NCBI GenBank assembly: GCA_016218765.1
Contig: JACRCZ010000147.1
Location: forward strand, 62,001-126,000
DNA from: Deltaproteobacteria bacterium
GTDB taxonomy: Bacteria; Myxococcota_A; Polyangia; DRWM01; JAAZOP01
Length of the DNA: 64,000 bases
Direction of reading: 5' to 3'
Part shown: piece by piece, positions 17,009 through 25,076 of the stretch
Layout: every line of letters starts with the position of its first letter
How positions within the stretch are numbered: the stretch's first letter is position 1
Position numbers and translations under genes: made by a program
Notes under the pieces: model-generated
What the model saw: the letters and a program-made list of their open reading frames with translations, nothing else
Databases searched by the model: none
Told to the model about the DNA's origin: nothing

Positions 17009-18148
17009 GTGAACGAGCCGCGCCGCCGCGTCGTGGTCGCCATGAGCGGCGGAGTCGATTCGAGCGTCGCCGCCGCGATGCTCGCCGCCGGTTCCGACGA
17101 GGTGGTCGGCGTCACCCTCTGCCTGCGCCCGCCGGAATGCACGGCACCCGCGCGCTCGTGCTGCGGCACCGACGACCTCGAGATGGCCCGCCGCGTCGCC
17201 GACCGCCTGGGAATCCCGCACTACCTCATCGATGCGCGCGACGAGTTCGAGGCGCGGGTGCTGCGGCCGGCCTGGGCCGAGTACTCGGCCGGGCGGACCC
17301 CCCACCCCTGCGTGCTGTGCAACCAGGAGCTGAAGTTCGGCCGGCTGCTCGCCCACGCCCGGTCGCTCGGCGCCGACGCCGTCGCCACCGGGCCTCACGC
17401 GCGGATCGAGCCGGAGGGGGAAGGGGGCGCACCGGTGCTCCGTCGCGGGCGCGACCGGCGCAAGGACCAGTCCTACTTCCTCTTCGCGCTGGCCGCGGAG
17501 CAGCTCCGTGCGGCGCGGACGCCGATCGGGGGCATGACGAAGGACGAGGTGCGGGCGCGTGCGGCCGAGCTGGGGCTGCCGAACGCGGCGCGGCCGGGCA
17601 GCCGCGATGCGTGCCTCGCGGCGCGCGACGGGAGTTTCGCCGAGGCGCTGCGCGAGCTGTTCGGGGGGCCGCTGCGGCCGGGGCGGATCGTGGACGTCGA
17701 GGGTCGGGTGCTGGGGGAACACCGCGGCTGCCACCGCTTCACGGTCGGGCAGCGCCATCGTCTCGGCGTGGCCCTGGGTCGCCGTGCCTACGTGGTGGAG
17801 ATCCGGCCCGAGCGGGACGAGGTGGTGGTCGGGGGGTTCGGGGACCTGGAGTGCGACGGCGTGGTCGCCAAGGGGGTGCGCTGGCTGGTGGAGCCGCCGC
17901 ACGGGCCGCTGCGGGTCCTCGCGCAGACGCGCTACCGCATGCCGGTGGTGGAGTCGGAGGTCAGGCCGGCGGAAGGGCAGGGCGCCGAGGTGCTGTTCGC
18001 GCGTCGCGCGGCGGGAGTCGCGCCGGGGCAGGCCGTGGTGTTCTACGAGGGCGACCGGGTGCTGGGCGGGGGCTGGATCGAGCGGCGACTGGGCGGGTCC
18101 CCGAGCACCGTTCCTGAACAGCGTTCCTTGACCGATCGGGGTCCGTAG
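17009..18148 (+). CDS. mnmA: tRNA-specific 2-thiouridylase MnmA
   Basis: MnmA activates U34 of certain tRNAs with ATP and inserts sulfur to give s2U34. The protein has the PP-loop AMSGGVDSSVAA, the first catalytic Cys in HPCVLCNQELKFG and the second in GSRDACLAARDG. The latter replaces the usual SQDxCF with SRDAC, and the nearby segment RRKDQSYFLF is intact. C-terminal barrel motifs TVGQRHRLG and the final EVLF and GQAVVFYEGDRVLGGGWI are present. Length (379) is normal. The GTG start is preceded by CCGGAG. TusE-type sulfur delivery is possible given the DsrC-like gene at 1-156. Confidence 0.92.
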   Translation: MNEPRRRVVVAMSGGVDSSVAAAMLAAGSDEVVGVTLCLRPPECTAPARSCCGTDDLEMARRVADRLGIPHYLIDARDEFEARVLRPAWAEYSAGRTPHPCVLCNQELKFGRLLAHARSLGADAVATGPHARIEPEGEGGAPVLRRGRDRRKDQSYFLFALAAEQLRAARTPIGGMTKDEVRARAAELGLPNAARPGSRDACLAARDGSFAEALRELFGGPLRPGRIVDVEGRVLGEHRGCHRFTVGQRHRLGVALGRRAYVVEIRPERDEVVVGGFGDLECDGVVAKGVRWLVEPPHGPLRVLAQTRYRMPVVESEVRPAEGQGAEVLFARRAAGVAPGQAVVFYEGDRVLGGGWIERRLGGSPSTVPEQRSLTDRGP

Positions 18149-18195
18149 CCTACCCTGAATTCGACGCCGGGGAGCGCCGGCGGGAGGTTTCGCAC

Positions 18196-20607
18196 ATGGC
18201 GACGTCGCGCGTGCGCATGGGTGTGTGGTTGGCGGTCCTGCTCGTACCCGCGGCATGTGCCACCGGCGGCGCGGGGAGTTCCGACTTCGCCGGCGAGGGT
18301 GCGGAAGCCGGCGACGACACCGGCGGCGGCGCGGACGGGGATGCCGACGAGGACGGCGGCGCGGACGCCGACGAGGACGGCGGCGCGGACGCCGACGAGG
18401 ACGGCGGCGCGGACGCCGACGAGGACGGCGGCGCGGACGGGGACGGGGACGCCGGCGGCGAGCCGTGCACGACCACCGCCGAGTGCGACGACGGGGTGGA
18501 TTGCACCGTGGACACCTGCGACGACCTCGCGCACGTCTGCGTCCACGCTGCGGACGACGCCGGATGCGACGACGGCAATCCGTGCACGTCCGGCGAGTAC
18601 TGCGATCCGGCGAGCGGGTGCGCGGCGGGCGAGCCGATCGACTGCGGCGACGGCATCGATTGCACGCGCGACGAGTGCCAGCCGATGACGGGCGAGTGCG
18701 TGAACACGCCGGCGCACGAGCGGTGCACGCCGCCCGAGCTGTGCCGGCCGGAGGACGGGGGATGCGCCGTCCCGCCGCCGTGCGAGTCGCACGTCGACTG
18801 CGACGACGGCAACCCGTGCAACGGCAGCGAGCTGTGCGACCCCGAGTTCGGGTGCCAGGCGGGCACGCCCGTGGACTGCGACGACGGCGTCATCTGCACC
18901 GCCGATCTGTGCGACCCCCTGACGGCCGGCTGCTCGCACGAGCCGGAGGACTGGCGCTGCGAGGACGGGAACGCCTGCAACGGCCACGAGGTCTGCCATG
19001 CCTCGTCCGATTGCCAGCCGGGCACGCCGATCTCCTGCTCGGACGGCGTCCCGTGCACCGAGGACTCCTGTGACTTCGCGACCGGTGACTGTTCCCATGT
19101 CGCCAACGACTCCCGCTGCGACGACGCCCGGTACTGCAACGGCGCCGAACGCTGCGACCCGGGCCTGGGCTGCATCGGCGGCGCGGTTCCCGCGTGCTCC
19201 GACGGCATCGCCTGCACCTTGGACGCTTGCGACGCGGGGACCGATGCCTGCACGCACACGCCGAACAGCGCCCTGTGCTCGGACGGCCTGTTCTGCAACG
19301 GCGCCGAGGTCTGCTCGGGCGGCGTCGGCTGCGGCCCCGGAACGCCTCCCGTGTGTTCGGACGCCCTCGCCTGCACCACCGACCGCTGCGATCCCGCCGC
19401 CTCCGGGGGCGCCGGCGCCTGCGTCGGCACCTCCCCGGATCGCGACGGCGACACGTACGGCGACGCCGCCTGCATCGGCACCGACTGCAACGACGGATCC
19501 TCCGGCGTCCATCCCGGGGCGACGGAGGCGTGCAACGGCACCGACGACGACTGCGACGGCACCACGGACGAGACCTTCTCCTGTCCCGCCGGCTCCTCCC
19601 GGAGCTGCACGCTCGGCCCGTGCACCGGCAGCCAGGCCTGCGGCCTGTCGTGCACCTGGGGCTCCTGCGTGGTGTCAAGCGCCGAGGTCTGCAACGGGCT
19701 GGACGACAACTGCAACGGCTCGTCGGACGAGGGTTACGCCTGCCGGCTCGGCGCTGTCCAGGCGTGCAGCGTCGGCGCGTGCCCCGGGTTCCAGACGTGC
19801 GTCGCCGGTTGCGTGTGGGGCTCGTGCACGGCGTCGGCGAGCGAGGTGTGCAACGGCGCCGACGACGATTGCGACGGGGTCACGGACGAGGGCTTCGGCT
19901 GCATCGTCGGGCGGACGCAGTCCTGCACGCTCGGCTCGTGCGTCGGCTCGCAGACCTGCCAGCCGGGCTGCTTCTGGGGTTCCTGCGCGGTCGGCACGCC
20001 CGAGACGTGCAACGGCATGGATGACAACTGCAACGGGTCGACCGACGAGATCTTCACCTGCCGGCTGGGGTCGATCGCGGCCTGCACGAACACGTGCGGC
20101 ATCGGCGGCTCGCAGACCTGCGCCGGGCCGTCGTGCACCTGGGGCTCCTGCTGCTCCGCCTCGGAGGTGTGCGGCAACTCGTGCGACGACAACTGCAACG
20201 GCAGCACCAACGAGGGCTGCTGCGTGGGCGGCAGCTCCAGCTTCACCTTCCCCGACGGCGGCGACCCGTACGGCATCGTCTGGTACCCGTACATGTGGAA
20301 CTACGGCGACTACTGGCAGGGGACGCGCTCGACGTCGGTCGCGTGTGCCACCTCCGTCACGTTCACGCTGCAGGCCTCGGAGACGTACCTCTCGTGCGAC
20401 GTGCTGTCGCTGCGCGTGCTGATCAACGGCACGCAGGTGGGGACCTTCGACTTCCCGATCGGCGTCTGGGCCACGACGCGGAGCTTCTCCTTCGCGGCGA
20501 TCTACGGACCGACCTACACGATCCGGCTGGAGGAGACCAGGACGGTCGCCGGCGGGTGCGGTTCCGTGGCCATGGCGCTCAACAGCTCCTGGTGGACGAT
20601 CAACTGA
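18196..20607 (+). CDS. Large MopE-like Cys-rich lipoprotein
   Basis: The 803-residue product has lipobox VPAAC (Cys21) and an Asp/Glu/Gly/Ala linker containing perfect eight-residue repeats. A long array follows with units such as CDDGNPC, EVCNGLDDNCNGSSDE and CNGTDDDCDGTTDE, which match the Asp/Asn calcium-type loops of MopE and thrombospondin-like proteins. The last 130 residues form a Cys-poor domain rich in aromatic residues, perhaps a carbohydrate-binding or jelly-roll module. MopE in methanotrophs is a copper-binding surface protein; here a calcium-stabilised surface protein is more probable. The ATG has a GGGAGG site. Confidence 0.78.
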   Translation: MATSRVRMGVWLAVLLVPAACATGGAGSSDFAGEGAEAGDDTGGGADGDADEDGGADADEDGGADADEDGGADADEDGGADGDGDAGGEPCTTTAECDDGVDCTVDTCDDLAHVCVHAADDAGCDDGNPCTSGEYCDPASGCAAGEPIDCGDGIDCTRDECQPMTGECVNTPAHERCTPPELCRPEDGGCAVPPPCESHVDCDDGNPCNGSELCDPEFGCQAGTPVDCDDGVICTADLCDPLTAGCSHEPEDWRCEDGNACNGHEVCHASSDCQPGTPISCSDGVPCTEDSCDFATGDCSHVANDSRCDDARYCNGAERCDPGLGCIGGAVPACSDGIACTLDACDAGTDACTHTPNSALCSDGLFCNGAEVCSGGVGCGPGTPPVCSDALACTTDRCDPAASGGAGACVGTSPDRDGDTYGDAACIGTDCNDGSSGVHPGATEACNGTDDDCDGTTDETFSCPAGSSRSCTLGPCTGSQACGLSCTWGSCVVSSAEVCNGLDDNCNGSSDEGYACRLGAVQACSVGACPGFQTCVAGCVWGSCTASASEVCNGADDDCDGVTDEGFGCIVGRTQSCTLGSCVGSQTCQPGCFWGSCAVGTPETCNGMDDNCNGSTDEIFTCRLGSIAACTNTCGIGGSQTCAGPSCTWGSCCSASEVCGNSCDDNCNGSTNEGCCVGGSSSFTFPDGGDPYGIVWYPYMWNYGDYWQGTRSTSVACATSVTFTLQASETYLSCDVLSLRVLINGTQVGTFDFPIGVWATTRSFSFAAIYGPTYTIRLEETRTVAGGCGSVAMALNSSWWTIN
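18361..18432 (+). repeat. 24-bp perfect tandem repeat inside the MopE-like gene
   Basis: Three identical 24-base units (GCGGACGCCGACGAGGACGG plus CGGC) with a partial copy before them encode ADADEDGG repeats in the lipoprotein linker. Unit length keeps the frame, so copy number could change without breaking the gene. Confidence 0.9.
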
Positions 20608-20609
20608 GC

Positions 20610-22139
20610 TCAGGTTCCCGTGAGGAACGCGAGGTACGCTTCCGCCGATAATTCCGTCCCCGTCGCCTCGCGCACCCGGACCGTCCACTCCCGCGTCTCG
20701 CCGTCCGACCACAGCGCCTCGCGCAGGAACGCGCCGACGGCAGGGTCGTCGAGCCACCCCTCGCCGAACCGCTCGCGCACCGCCTGCAGGACCTGCGCCG
20801 CGATCAGATCGGCCAGAACGTAGTTCTGCATGTAGCACGGATACGCCGCGAGGAACGCGGTCGCCGCCCAGGTCGCCGGCGCGTCCGCGGGCCTCACGAT
20901 GCCCAGGAACCGCTCGGCCGTCTCGCGCTCGACCCCATCCACGTCGGTCCCCTCCCGGTACAGCGCGCGCTCCAGCGCCACGTCGGCCAGGTGCGAGCGC
21001 AGCGCGACGAGCGAGCGGGCCCGCCACAAGGCCAGGAAACGCTCGATTTCCTCCGTCGTGAGATCGGTCCGCCGCTCCAGGAACGCGCGGTCGCCGACGA
21101 GCAGCCCGAGCAACTCGGCCATCCCTTCCGCGTACGCCGGCACGCTGGCTCCCGCCAGCCATTCGTAGCCTTTCAGAATCGGCGAGCGGACCGCGGTGCC
21201 GACGCCCTGGAGCGCGTGGCCGGTCTCGTGGAAGAGCGTCCCCCAGACGCGCCAGCCGGGCAGCGGGTTGATCATCATGCGCACGTCGTCGGGGATCGAG
21301 ACCGCCAGCGTCTGCCCGCCGTAGCCGAAGTCGCCCTCCTTGCGGCGGATCGGCAGCGACTCCAGCTCGATGCCGATGCCGAGCAACGTCTCGGTGAGCG
21401 CGGGCAGCGCCCGCTCCTTCGGCCACCGGTCGTCGGGGATCGTGCCGAGCTTCTCGATGAGCCACGGCACGTCCCACGGGGCGAGCGTCGCGGCGGGGTC
21501 GCCTCCCGCCTCGCGCCCGCGCCGCAGGACATCCGCCCACGCCTCCGCCGTCCGCTCGTCCAGCTCGCGCAGCAGCGGATCGAGCATGTCCGGCGGCAGT
21601 CCCTCGGCGCCCAGCATTGCCTCGGCGTACGTCCCGCCACCCTGCCGCGTCGCCGCGTCCTTTCGCAGCGACACGAGGCTCAGGGTGTCCTCCACAACCT
21701 CACGGTGGAGGTCGGCGCGCAGCTCCACGACCAGGCGCCGCTCGGCCGGATCGTCGGAGCGGGAAAGGCGCGAGAGGTCGGAACGCGACCAGGTCCGGTC
21801 GCCCCGCACGAACGCGTGCTCGTTGACGCGGCGCTCCAGATCGGTGCGCAGGCGGACCGCCTCCGGGTCGCCGTCGAGCCGCCACGCGCTCTCGCAGCGG
21901 CGCCAGATCTCGACCCGCCGGGCGAGGACCGGGTCGTCGCCGGGCGTGCGGCACGCGGCGAGCGCGGGGCCGGCGCGCTCGAACAGCGGGCCGAATTCCG
22001 CGCGCACGATCGCCGGATCCTCGACCGTCGCGCCCTCCTCCTCCCCGACGTACGAGAGCCAGGTCGCGGCGCCCAGGCGCCGCGCGAGCGCCTCGTACTC
22101 CTCCTCGAGCGCGTCAAGCGCGCTGCAGGGGTCGTTCAC
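20610..22139 (-). CDS. M3-type metallopeptidase
   Basis: The zinc motif FHETGHALQG (HExxH) and the surrounding helices match the M3/oligopeptidase-F type, and EYEAL and GTDLEE-like helical N-terminal regions agree. Length from the chosen start is 509 residues. The GTG at 22139 is preceded by GGAAGGAG eight bases away. However, the same frame is open upstream and reads SCLLLLVACGG just before it, a good lipobox, so the real protein may be a lipoprotein starting earlier. The upstream codons lie in intergenic repeats and offer no good start codon. It converges on the MopE-like gene. Confidence 0.75.
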   Translation of the reverse strand: MNDPCSALDALEEEYEALARRLGAATWLSYVGEEEGATVEDPAIVRAEFGPLFERAGPALAACRTPGDDPVLARRVEIWRRCESAWRLDGDPEAVRLRTDLERRVNEHAFVRGDRTWSRSDLSRLSRSDDPAERRLVVELRADLHREVVEDTLSLVSLRKDAATRQGGGTYAEAMLGAEGLPPDMLDPLLRELDERTAEAWADVLRRGREAGGDPAATLAPWDVPWLIEKLGTIPDDRWPKERALPALTETLLGIGIELESLPIRRKEGDFGYGGQTLAVSIPDDVRMMINPLPGWRVWGTLFHETGHALQGVGTAVRSPILKGYEWLAGASVPAYAEGMAELLGLLVGDRAFLERRTDLTTEEIERFLALWRARSLVALRSHLADVALERALYREGTDVDGVERETAERFLGIVRPADAPATWAATAFLAAYPCYMQNYVLADLIAAQVLQAVRERFGEGWLDDPAVGAFLREALWSDGETREWTVRVREATGTELSAEAYLAFLTGT

Positions 22140-22147
22140 GGACGGCA

Positions 22148-22155
22148 CTCCTTCC
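22148..22155 (-). promoter_or_regulatory. Ribosome binding site for the internal GTG of the M3 peptidase gene
   Basis: GGAAGGAG on the minus strand stands eight bases before the GTG at 22139. It supports a cytoplasmic form, in conflict with the lipobox encoded just upstream. Confidence 0.45.
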
Positions 22156-22205
22156 GGCGGACGCGGCCCTTCGGGACCGCCGCAGGCGACCAGCAGCAGA
22201 AGACA

Positions 22206-22229
22206 GGAACCACCGATGGATACCGATGA
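22206..22229. repeat. Degenerate AACCACCGATGGATACCGAT-type repeat
   Basis: This is a second copy of the element at 15273-15303. It abuts the segment that encodes the putative lipobox of the M3 peptidase. Confidence 0.7.
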
Positions 22230-22260
22230 GCAGGGAAATCCGGCTCGACCAGCCGCCGCT

Positions 22261-22335
22261 CCTTCCGCACTCCCCGCTCTTTCCGCACTTTCCCGCTCTT
22301 CCCGCACTCCCCGCTCTTCCCGCACTCCCCGCACT
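22261..22335. repeat. Tandem CCGCACTCCCCGCTCTTC repeat
   Basis: About four to five degenerate units of 16-18 bases (CTTCCCGCACTCCCCGCT) lie between two minus-strand genes. Spacers and flanking genes do not fit a CRISPR array. Confidence 0.8.
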
Positions 22336-22341
22336 TGTTCC

Positions 22342-23580
22342 CTACGCCTGCAGCATGACGTGGGTCATGACCTTGGCGTCGCCCAGGATGTTGGAGAGGA
22401 TGACGTACTCGTTCGGGCCGTGCATCGTCTCGTCCATGCGGGCCCAGACGGCCGCGGGGGCGCCGCCGCGGCGGAGGTGGGCGGCGACGGTGCCGCCGCC
22501 GATGCCCATCGGCTTCGCGGCGACGCCGTAGACCTTCTGCACCGCCTTGATCAGGGAGGTGACGACGGGGGCGTCGACGGGGGTCGGGGGGGCGGCGTTG
22601 TCGCGCTGCACGATGTCGACGGTCGTCCTGGTGCCCATCTTGCGGTCGGTCTGGCCGCAGATCGTCTTGACGCGCCGGAGCACCTTCGTGATGTCGTACT
22701 CGGGCAGCACGCGGCAATCGACGTAGAACACGTCCTCCCCCGGGATCGTGTTCACGTTGGGCACGTTCGCCTCGTGCTTCGTCGGCTCGAAGGTCGAGAT
22801 CGGCGGGTCGAACACCTCGTTGCGCGCGCCGAACTTCTTGTACAGCGAGCCCAGCTTGACGATCGTGTGCGCCGCGGCGACGTGGGCGTTGATCCCCTTC
22901 TCGGGCGTCGAGCCGTGGCACTGCTTGCCCTGCGTCGTGATCTTGAGCCAGACGATGCCCTTCTCCGCGACCTCGACCATCGACCCGTCCGGCAGCCCGC
23001 CGTCGGGGACGATCACGATGTCCTCCGGACGGAACATGCCCTTGTTCTTCTTCAGGAGGTACTGGATGCCGTAGACGCTCCCCGTCTCCTCGTCCGCGAC
23101 GAAGAGCAGGGCGACGTCGAAGGCCGGCACGGTCGTCGTCTCCAGCATCGCCTTGGCCGCCAGGAGAGACGCCACGATGCCTTGCTGGTTGTCCTCCACG
23201 CCGCGCCCGTAGACCTTGTCCCCGTCCACCCGCGCCTCGAACGGCGGCGAGTCCCACTTCTTGAGGTCGCCCTCCGGGACGATGTCGAGGTGGCTCATGA
23301 TCCACACGGTCCGATCGTGCGACGCGCCGGAGATCCGCGCGATCAGGTTCGGCCGCACCCCGCCGTCGGCTTCCGGGTCCGGCGCGTCGATCCGCTCGAG
23401 CTGCTTGATGCCGAGCCCGCGCAGGTACTCCTCGACGGCGAGGCACCGGGCCAGCTCGCCCTTGCCGCCGCTCTTCGGGCAGATTGCCGGGATCGCCGTC
23501 AGCTTCTTCTCCAGCGCGATCGCCTCGTCCCGGTATCCATCGATCTTCGCCGCCACCGTCTCGAATGCGGTTCCGTTCAT
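22342..23580 (-). CDS. M20-family metallopeptidase (ArgE/DapE-like)
   Basis: The 412-residue protein has the M20 metal ligands in MSHLDIVPEG, GRGVEDNQQG and FVADEETGS (the EE holding the general base), and a C-terminal MDETMHGPNEYV. Cys residues are few and there is no signal peptide, so it is cytoplasmic. Members hydrolyse dipeptides or N-acyl amino acids; substrate here is unknown, since dapE, argE and carboxypeptidase forms share these motifs. A strong GGAAGGAGGAGGAG site marks the ATG. It is read in the same direction as the M3 peptidase gene and separated from it by repeats. Confidence 0.85.
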   Translation of the reverse strand: MNGTAFETVAAKIDGYRDEAIALEKKLTAIPAICPKSGGKGELARCLAVEEYLRGLGIKQLERIDAPDPEADGGVRPNLIARISGASHDRTVWIMSHLDIVPEGDLKKWDSPPFEARVDGDKVYGRGVEDNQQGIVASLLAAKAMLETTTVPAFDVALLFVADEETGSVYGIQYLLKKNKGMFRPEDIVIVPDGGLPDGSMVEVAEKGIVWLKITTQGKQCHGSTPEKGINAHVAAAHTIVKLGSLYKKFGARNEVFDPPISTFEPTKHEANVPNVNTIPGEDVFYVDCRVLPEYDITKVLRRVKTICGQTDRKMGTRTTVDIVQRDNAAPPTPVDAPVVTSLIKAVQKVYGVAAKPMGIGGGTVAAHLRRGGAPAAVWARMDETMHGPNEYVILSNILGDAKVMTHVMLQA

Positions 23581-23713
23581 CTCCTCCTCCTTCCTCGCTC
23601 CTCGCGCGCGACCTTCCAGCCGGCGGGCCCGACGATAGCGCCGTGCCGGGACGGGCGGCAACCCCATTCCGTTGCTGTTGATCCACGGATTTCTCCCGCG
23701 TAGGCTTCCCGGC

Positions 23714-24337
23714 ATGTTCCACGTCGTCGAGCATCCCCTGGTGCAGCACAAGCTCGGCATCCTGCGGGCCGCGGACACGAGCACCGCGAAGTTCCGCGAG
23801 GTGACGCGCGAGATCACCAACCTCCTCAGCTACGAGGCGACCAAGGACCTCGACACGGAGGAGGCGACCGTCCAGGGCTGGGCCGGCCCGGTCCGCGTCC
23901 GCCAGATCCTGGGCAAGAAGGTCGCCGTCGTCCCCATTTTGCGTGCCGGCATCGGCATGCTCCAGGGCGTCCTCGACCTCATCCCCGCGGCCCGCGTCAA
24001 CGTCGTCGGCCTGTACCGCAACGAGGAAACCCTGGAGCCCGTGCAGTACTACAAGAAGTTCAACGCCGACATCGCCGAGCGTTTGGCCATCGTCCTGGAC
24101 CCGATGCTCGCCACGGGCCATTCCTTCGCGGCGACCGTCGAGATGCTCCGTGCCGCGGGGTGCACGACGATCCGCGGGCTGTGCCTGGTCGGCGCGCCCG
24201 AGGGCATCGGGCTCCTGGAGCGCACGCACCCCGAGGTCGAGATCTTCGCGGCTTCGCGCGACGAGCGGCTGAACGACCGCGGCTACATCCTCCCCGGCCT
24301 CGGCGACGCCGGCGACCGGCTGTTCGGCACGAAGTGA
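23714..24337 (+). CDS. upp: Uracil phosphoribosyltransferase
   Basis: The enzyme converts uracil and PRPP to UMP in pyrimidine salvage. The start [31 protein letters not shown], the PRPP loop DPMLATGHS and [24 protein letters not shown] match the family; DPMLATGGS is usual, so one Gly is His here. Length is 207 residues from the ATG at 23714. An upstream in-frame start would add 14 non-homologous residues. The stop overlaps the ATG of the acyltransferase gene (TGATG). Confidence 0.93.
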   Translation: MFHVVEHPLVQHKLGILRAADTSTAKFREVTREITNLLSYEATKDLDTEEATVQGWAGPVRVRQILGKKVAVVPILRAGIGMLQGVLDLIPAARVNVVGLYRNEETLEPVQYYKKFNADIAERLAIVLDPMLATGHSFAATVEMLRAAGCTTIRGLCLVGAPEGIGLLERTHPEVEIFAASRDERLNDRGYILPGLGDAGDRLFGTK

Positions 24338-24969
24338 TGCGCCGCACGTGGCGGCTCGTGCTCGCGTGGCTCGTCGCGCTCGCCGCGCGCCTGCTCGTCC
24401 GCACCCTGCGCGTCCGGCTCGTCGGCGAGCGTCCGCAGACGCTGCCGCATCCGTGCATCTATGCCTTCGCGCACGGGCGGCAGGCGCCGCTGCTCCGGTT
24501 CCCCCGGCCGCGCACGGCGATCGTCTCCAGCCTGAGCGATGACGGGCGGCTGCAGGCGCGCGTGATGCGGCGGTTCGGATTCGAGGTGATCGACGGCTCC
24601 AGCTCGCGCGGCGGCCCGGCGGCGCTGGCCGGGGCGCTGGGGCGTCTCGCCGCCGGCAAGGATCTCGCCGTCGCGGTCGACGGTCCGCGCGGCCCTCGCG
24701 CCGTGGTCAAGCCGGGCGCCGTCTTCCTCGCCGCGCGCTCCGGCGCGCCGATCGTCCCCTTGTCCGCGGCCTGCACGCGGGCCTGGCGCTTCCGCCGCTC
24801 CTGGGACGGTTTCGTCCTCCCCAAGCCCTTCGCGCGCGTGACCATCGTGGCAGGAGAACCGCTGGTCGTGTCCCGGGACCTGCCGCTCGCCGCGCTCGAG
24901 GGCCCGCGCGCGACCCTGGAGGCCGAGTTGGGACGGCTGGCCGTCGCCGCGGAAGACGACGCGGCTTGA
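24337..24969 (+). CDS. DUF374-type lysophospholipid acyltransferase-like protein
   Basis: The 210-residue protein has one N-terminal hydrophobic segment (about residues 4-24) and the segments FAHGRQAPLLRF, SLSDDGRLQARVMRRFGFEVIDGSSSRGG, VAVDGPRGPRAVVKPG and ARSGAPIVPLSAACTRAWRFRRSWDGFVLPKPFARV. These match the DUF374/COG2121 family, whose members are lipid A or phospholipid acyltransferase relatives. It should sit on the inner membrane and act on a lysolipid or lipid A precursor. It is translationally coupled to upp, an arrangement without obvious metabolic logic. Confidence 0.8.
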   Translation: MRRTWRLVLAWLVALAARLLVRTLRVRLVGERPQTLPHPCIYAFAHGRQAPLLRFPRPRTAIVSSLSDDGRLQARVMRRFGFEVIDGSSSRGGPAALAGALGRLAAGKDLAVAVDGPRGPRAVVKPGAVFLAARSGAPIVPLSAACTRAWRFRRSWDGFVLPKPFARVTIVAGEPLVVSRDLPLAALEGPRATLEAELGRLAVAAEDDAA

Positions 24970-24973
24970 CCCG

Positions 24974-25076
24974 GCCGACCGCGCGGCTGCTCGACCGCTC
25001 GCTTCCCCCTCCGGCCGCTCGCCTCCTCCCGCGCCCGCTCGACCGCTCGCTTTCCCCGCGACCGTTCGCTCTCCCG
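24974..25076. repeat. GCTCGACCGCTCG-type degenerate tandem repeat
   Basis: Several units related to CTCGACCGCTCGCTTCCCC run between the stops of the convergent acyltransferase and MopE-like genes. It is the complement of the family at 12047-12083. Confidence 0.7.

Noticed and set aside
18361-18432. Possible CRISPR-like repeat
   Set aside because: The repeats are perfect, without spacers, and in frame in a lipoprotein linker.
22261-22335. Possible CRISPR array
   Set aside because: Units are about 16-18 bases, directly tandem and degenerate, with no spacers of constant length and no cas gene.
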